NCBI GenBank assembly: GCA_002441095.1
Contig: DJVG01000064.1
Coordinates: 1-51,185, forward strand
Source: Elusimicrobia bacterium UBA6262
GTDB taxonomy: Bacteria; CAYTYR01; UBA6262
Direction of reading: 5' to 3'
Length of the DNA stretch: 51,185 bases
The position numbers and the translations under genes were made by a program. The notes below the pieces were generated by a model. That model was given only the letters and a program-made list of their open reading frames with translations, was not told where the DNA came from and did no database searches. Below are positions 49,344-51,185 of this stretch, one piece after another (position 1 is the first letter of the stretch; every line of letters begins with the position of its first letter).

Positions 49344-50282
49344 TTATCCTTTTCTGGCTAATACTTTTTTAGCTGCTGAAACAATATCAATATCTTTTAA
49401 ATGGAAAAACCGCATCAGTTCTTCAGGTGCGCCTGAAGTCCCAAAAGAATCATTCACTCCGATCATTTCCAGCGGCACCGGATAATTTTTTACGATCACC
49501 TCACTCACGGCACTGCCCAGTCCGCCATAAATCTGGTGCTCCTCAGCGGTGACGATGGCTTTTGTTTCCCGGGCAGCCTGAATAATTATTTTTTCATCCA
49601 GGGGTTTTAAACTATGTATATTGACAACCCTGGCCTGGATATTTTCCTTTTCCAGTAATAAGGCGGCTTGCAATGATTCCGCTACCAGGCTGCCGCAAGC
49701 AAAAATAGTTACATCCAGCCCTTCTTTCATCAGCAATCCTTCTCCCGGGATAAAAGGGGTTTCCGGAGTAGTAAGCACAGGGACTGGCTCCCGGCCCAAT
49801 CTTATATAGACCGGCCCCTTCATTTCAGCTGCAGCCAGAGTCGCTTTCTTAGCTTCGAAAAAGTCACAAGGTACAAATACGGTCAAGTTCGGCAAGATCC
49901 TGGTTAAGGCAAATTCTTCCAAAGCCTGGTGACTGGCCCCATCAGGCCCGGTCAATATTCCGCCGTGCGATCCGCCTATCTTCACATTAAGATTGCTATA
50001 ACAAATCGTGGTACGCAGTTGCTCCCAGGCCCGGCCGCTGGCAAAAATAGAATAGGTGCTGGCGAAAGGGATCTTCCCGGTAAGGCTTAGCCCGGCTGCC
50101 AATCCCAGCAAGTTTTGTTCTGCTATCCCGACGTTAAAAAACCTTTCGGGAAATTTCTTTTTAAAAAGTTCACTGGATGTGGAACGGCTTAAATCCGCAT
50201 CAAGCACGACAATATTTTTATTGGTAGCGCCCATATCAATTAAAGCTTCTGAATAGCCATACCTGGTTGCCTTTTTCTCCAT
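49344..50282 (-). CDS. Transketolase, C-terminal half
   Basis: 312 residues covering the pyrimidine-binding domain and C-terminal domain: FNVGIAEQNLLGLAAGLSL, GGSHGGILTGPDGASHQALEE, RLGREPVPVL, and a C-terminal DSFGTSGAPEELMRFF. Split transketolases (two genes) occur in archaea and many anaerobic bacteria. It must pair with the N-half encoded 48 bp upstream to transfer two-carbon units between sugar phosphates. Confidence 0.94.
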   Translation of the reverse strand: MEKKATRYGYSEALIDMGATNKNIVVLDADLSRSTSSELFKKKFPERFFNVGIAEQNLLGLAAGLSLTGKIPFASTYSIFASGRAWEQLRTTICYSNLNVKIGGSHGGILTGPDGASHQALEEFALTRILPNLTVFVPCDFFEAKKATLAAAEMKGPVYIRLGREPVPVLTTPETPFIPGEGLLMKEGLDVTIFACGSLVAESLQAALLLEKENIQARVVNIHSLKPLDEKIIIQAARETKAIVTAEEHQIYGGLGSAVSEVIVKNYPVPLEMIGVNDSFGTSGAPEELMRFFHLKDIDIVSAAKKVLARKG

Positions 50283-50302
50283 TTGTACTCCTTATTTAAA
50301 TA

Positions 50303-50328
50303 CAGTTGCGGGTTTCCACTTGAAACTG
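50303..50328. repeat. CAGTT-family inverted repeat, minimal copy 6
   Basis: Only 26 bp: CAGTTGCGGGTTT, CCA, then CTTGAAACTG. It shows the outer ends CAGTT and AACTG with only a single unit on each side, between the two transketolase halves. Confidence 0.75.
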
Positions 50329-50330
50329 CT

Positions 50331-51140
50331 TTATTCTAATTCCTTGAGGGCTTTAGCCGTCAATTCCTTATTCGGCGCTTTGCCATGCCACTCTTCCTGG
50401 TCTTCCATGAAACTTATACCTTTCCCTTTGGTGGTCTTAGCAATTATTGCTGTTGGCTGTCCCTTGGTCTTGGCTGCTACGGCATAAGCCTCCAGTATCT
50501 GCTTAAAATCATGCCCGGCTATTTCTACGGTCTGCCAGCCAAAAGCTTTAAATTTATCCGCAATGGGATAGACATTCATTACATCTTTAATCCTGCCGTC
50601 AATTTGCAGGTCATTATTATCCACAATACAGCAAAGATTATCCAACCGGTAATGGCCAGCGCTCATCGCCGCTTCCCAAATTTGTCCTTCCTGCAGTTCC
50701 CCATCCCCGACCAGGCAATAGACCCGGACATCACTTTGATCAAGTTTAGCCCCCAGCGCTATCCCAGCCGCTACCGATAGCCCCATGCCTAATGAACCAG
50801 TGGATACTTCGACACCAGCCAAGTCCTGGCAGCTGGGATGCCCCTGTAAACAACTGCCAAGCTTACGCAAAGTTAAAAGCTGTGCCAGCGGGAAATATCC
50901 TAATTCAGCCAGGCAGGCATATAAGACCGGGGCACAATGGCCCTTGGAAAGAATAAAACGGTCCCGGCCAGGCCAATGAGGTGATTGCGGCTGCTGCCGC
51001 AGGACATTAAAAAATAAGGCGGTCATCAGGTCAGTGGCTGAAAGTGAGCCACCGGGATGACCGCTGCCAGCTGCCCCCAGCATTTTTATGATATCCTGCC
51101 TGATTTTCTTAGCTTGATCCTTTAATTGTGCTATCTCCAA
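50331..51140 (-). CDS. Transketolase, N-terminal half
   Basis: 269 residues, the thiamine-diphosphate/Mg-binding domain: GAAGSGHPGGSLSATDLM, FILSKGHCAPVLYA, STGSLGMGLSVAAGIALGAKL, the GDGELQEGQIWEAAMSAGHY metal motif, DNNDLQIDG, TTKGKGISFMEDQEEWHGKAP. The TTG start at 51140 has a G-rich site (GGGGGG) upstream. The next gene upstream lies beyond the window. Confidence 0.94.
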   Translation of the reverse strand: MEIAQLKDQAKKIRQDIIKMLGAAGSGHPGGSLSATDLMTALFFNVLRQQPQSPHWPGRDRFILSKGHCAPVLYACLAELGYFPLAQLLTLRKLGSCLQGHPSCQDLAGVEVSTGSLGMGLSVAAGIALGAKLDQSDVRVYCLVGDGELQEGQIWEAAMSAGHYRLDNLCCIVDNNDLQIDGRIKDVMNVYPIADKFKAFGWQTVEIAGHDFKQILEAYAVAAKTKGQPTAIIAKTTKGKGISFMEDQEEWHGKAPNKELTAKALKELE

Positions 51141-51159
51141 AATTCCCCCCAGGAAAAAA

Positions 51160-51185
51160 CAGTTTTAAGTTATAAGTTTTAAGTT
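51160..51185. repeat. CAGTT-family repeat, partial copy 7 at window edge
   Basis: CAGTTTTAAGTTATAAG and TTTTAAGTT units run off the right edge. Units here are AAGTTTTAAGTT-like rather than GTTGCGAG. Confidence 0.55.

Overview
The window is 51 kb of bacterial chromosome from a Gram-negative (two-membrane) organism. This follows from three TolC/MacA/RND-type efflux parts, a PilQ-like secretin, Spy-like periplasmic proteins and signal peptides. Gene density is very high, most genes sit on the minus strand in long, tightly packed operons (several ATGA/TAATG overlaps), and GTG and TTG starts are common. The gene families (citramalate synthase, a phosphoglycerate-mutase-like homoserine kinase candidate, split transketolase, PG0541-type protein) and the many interspersed short repeats suggest an uncultivated anaerobic candidate phylum of the Omnitrophota/Margulisbacteria/Desantisbacteria kind. 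No marker gene in the window fixes the phylum, so that placement is a guess.

Layout (minus-strand operons are transcribed right to left). 1-10.9 kb: amino-acid biosynthesis, aminotransferase - hom - thrC - apgM-like - lysC - cimA - ilvD - ilvB (ilvB runs off the left edge). 11-13.8 kb: lipA, a small membrane protein, lpdA, and an HU gene with its own promoter. 14-19.2 kb: argS, rsfS, an LCP-family gene, nadD and proA. 19.4-21.6 kb: a plus-strand MFS transporter, a vapBC toxin-antitoxin pair, a SnoaL-like protein and a small parvulin. 22-28.4 kb: an ECF sigma factor / anti-sigma / Spy-like / TolC / MacA / MacB / Spy-like operon with a matching ECF-type promoter. 28.4-35.6 kb: a TetR-controlled TolC - adaptor - RND pump operon with a PG0541-like protein and a dolichol-kinase-like membrane protein. 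35.7-39.1 kb (plus strand): a PilP-like protein, a PilQ-like secretin and a zinc-ribbon/rhomboid protease fusion. 39-51 kb: nucleoside salvage and pentose metabolism, split transketolase, deoB, PiT-like transporter plus PhoU-like partner, punA, pdp, a Cys-containing microprotein, PAS-HD-GYP, mtnP, a PfkB kinase, cdd and a HAD hydrolase.

How the genes work together: the left operon carries aspartate-family flux to threonine and makes isoleucine precursors from pyruvate by way of citramalate. The right operon breaks nucleosides down by phosphorolysis to pentose phosphates, which transketolase can use, and includes a phosphate-transporter-like pair. The middle holds two separately regulated efflux systems.

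The most unusual feature is structural. Many intergenic gaps hold arrays of short (7-14 bp) units repeated in one orientation and then in the inverted orientation. At least four unrelated unit sequences share this plan. Related repeat DNA also lies in frame inside argS and thrC. No stretch over 300 bp lacks a gene. The longest gaps (13832-14027, 35565-35747, 19233-19410) contain promoters, operators or repeats. I saw no canonical intrinsic terminator (hairpin plus U-tract), tRNA, rRNA, CRISPR array, insertion sequence or riboswitch.
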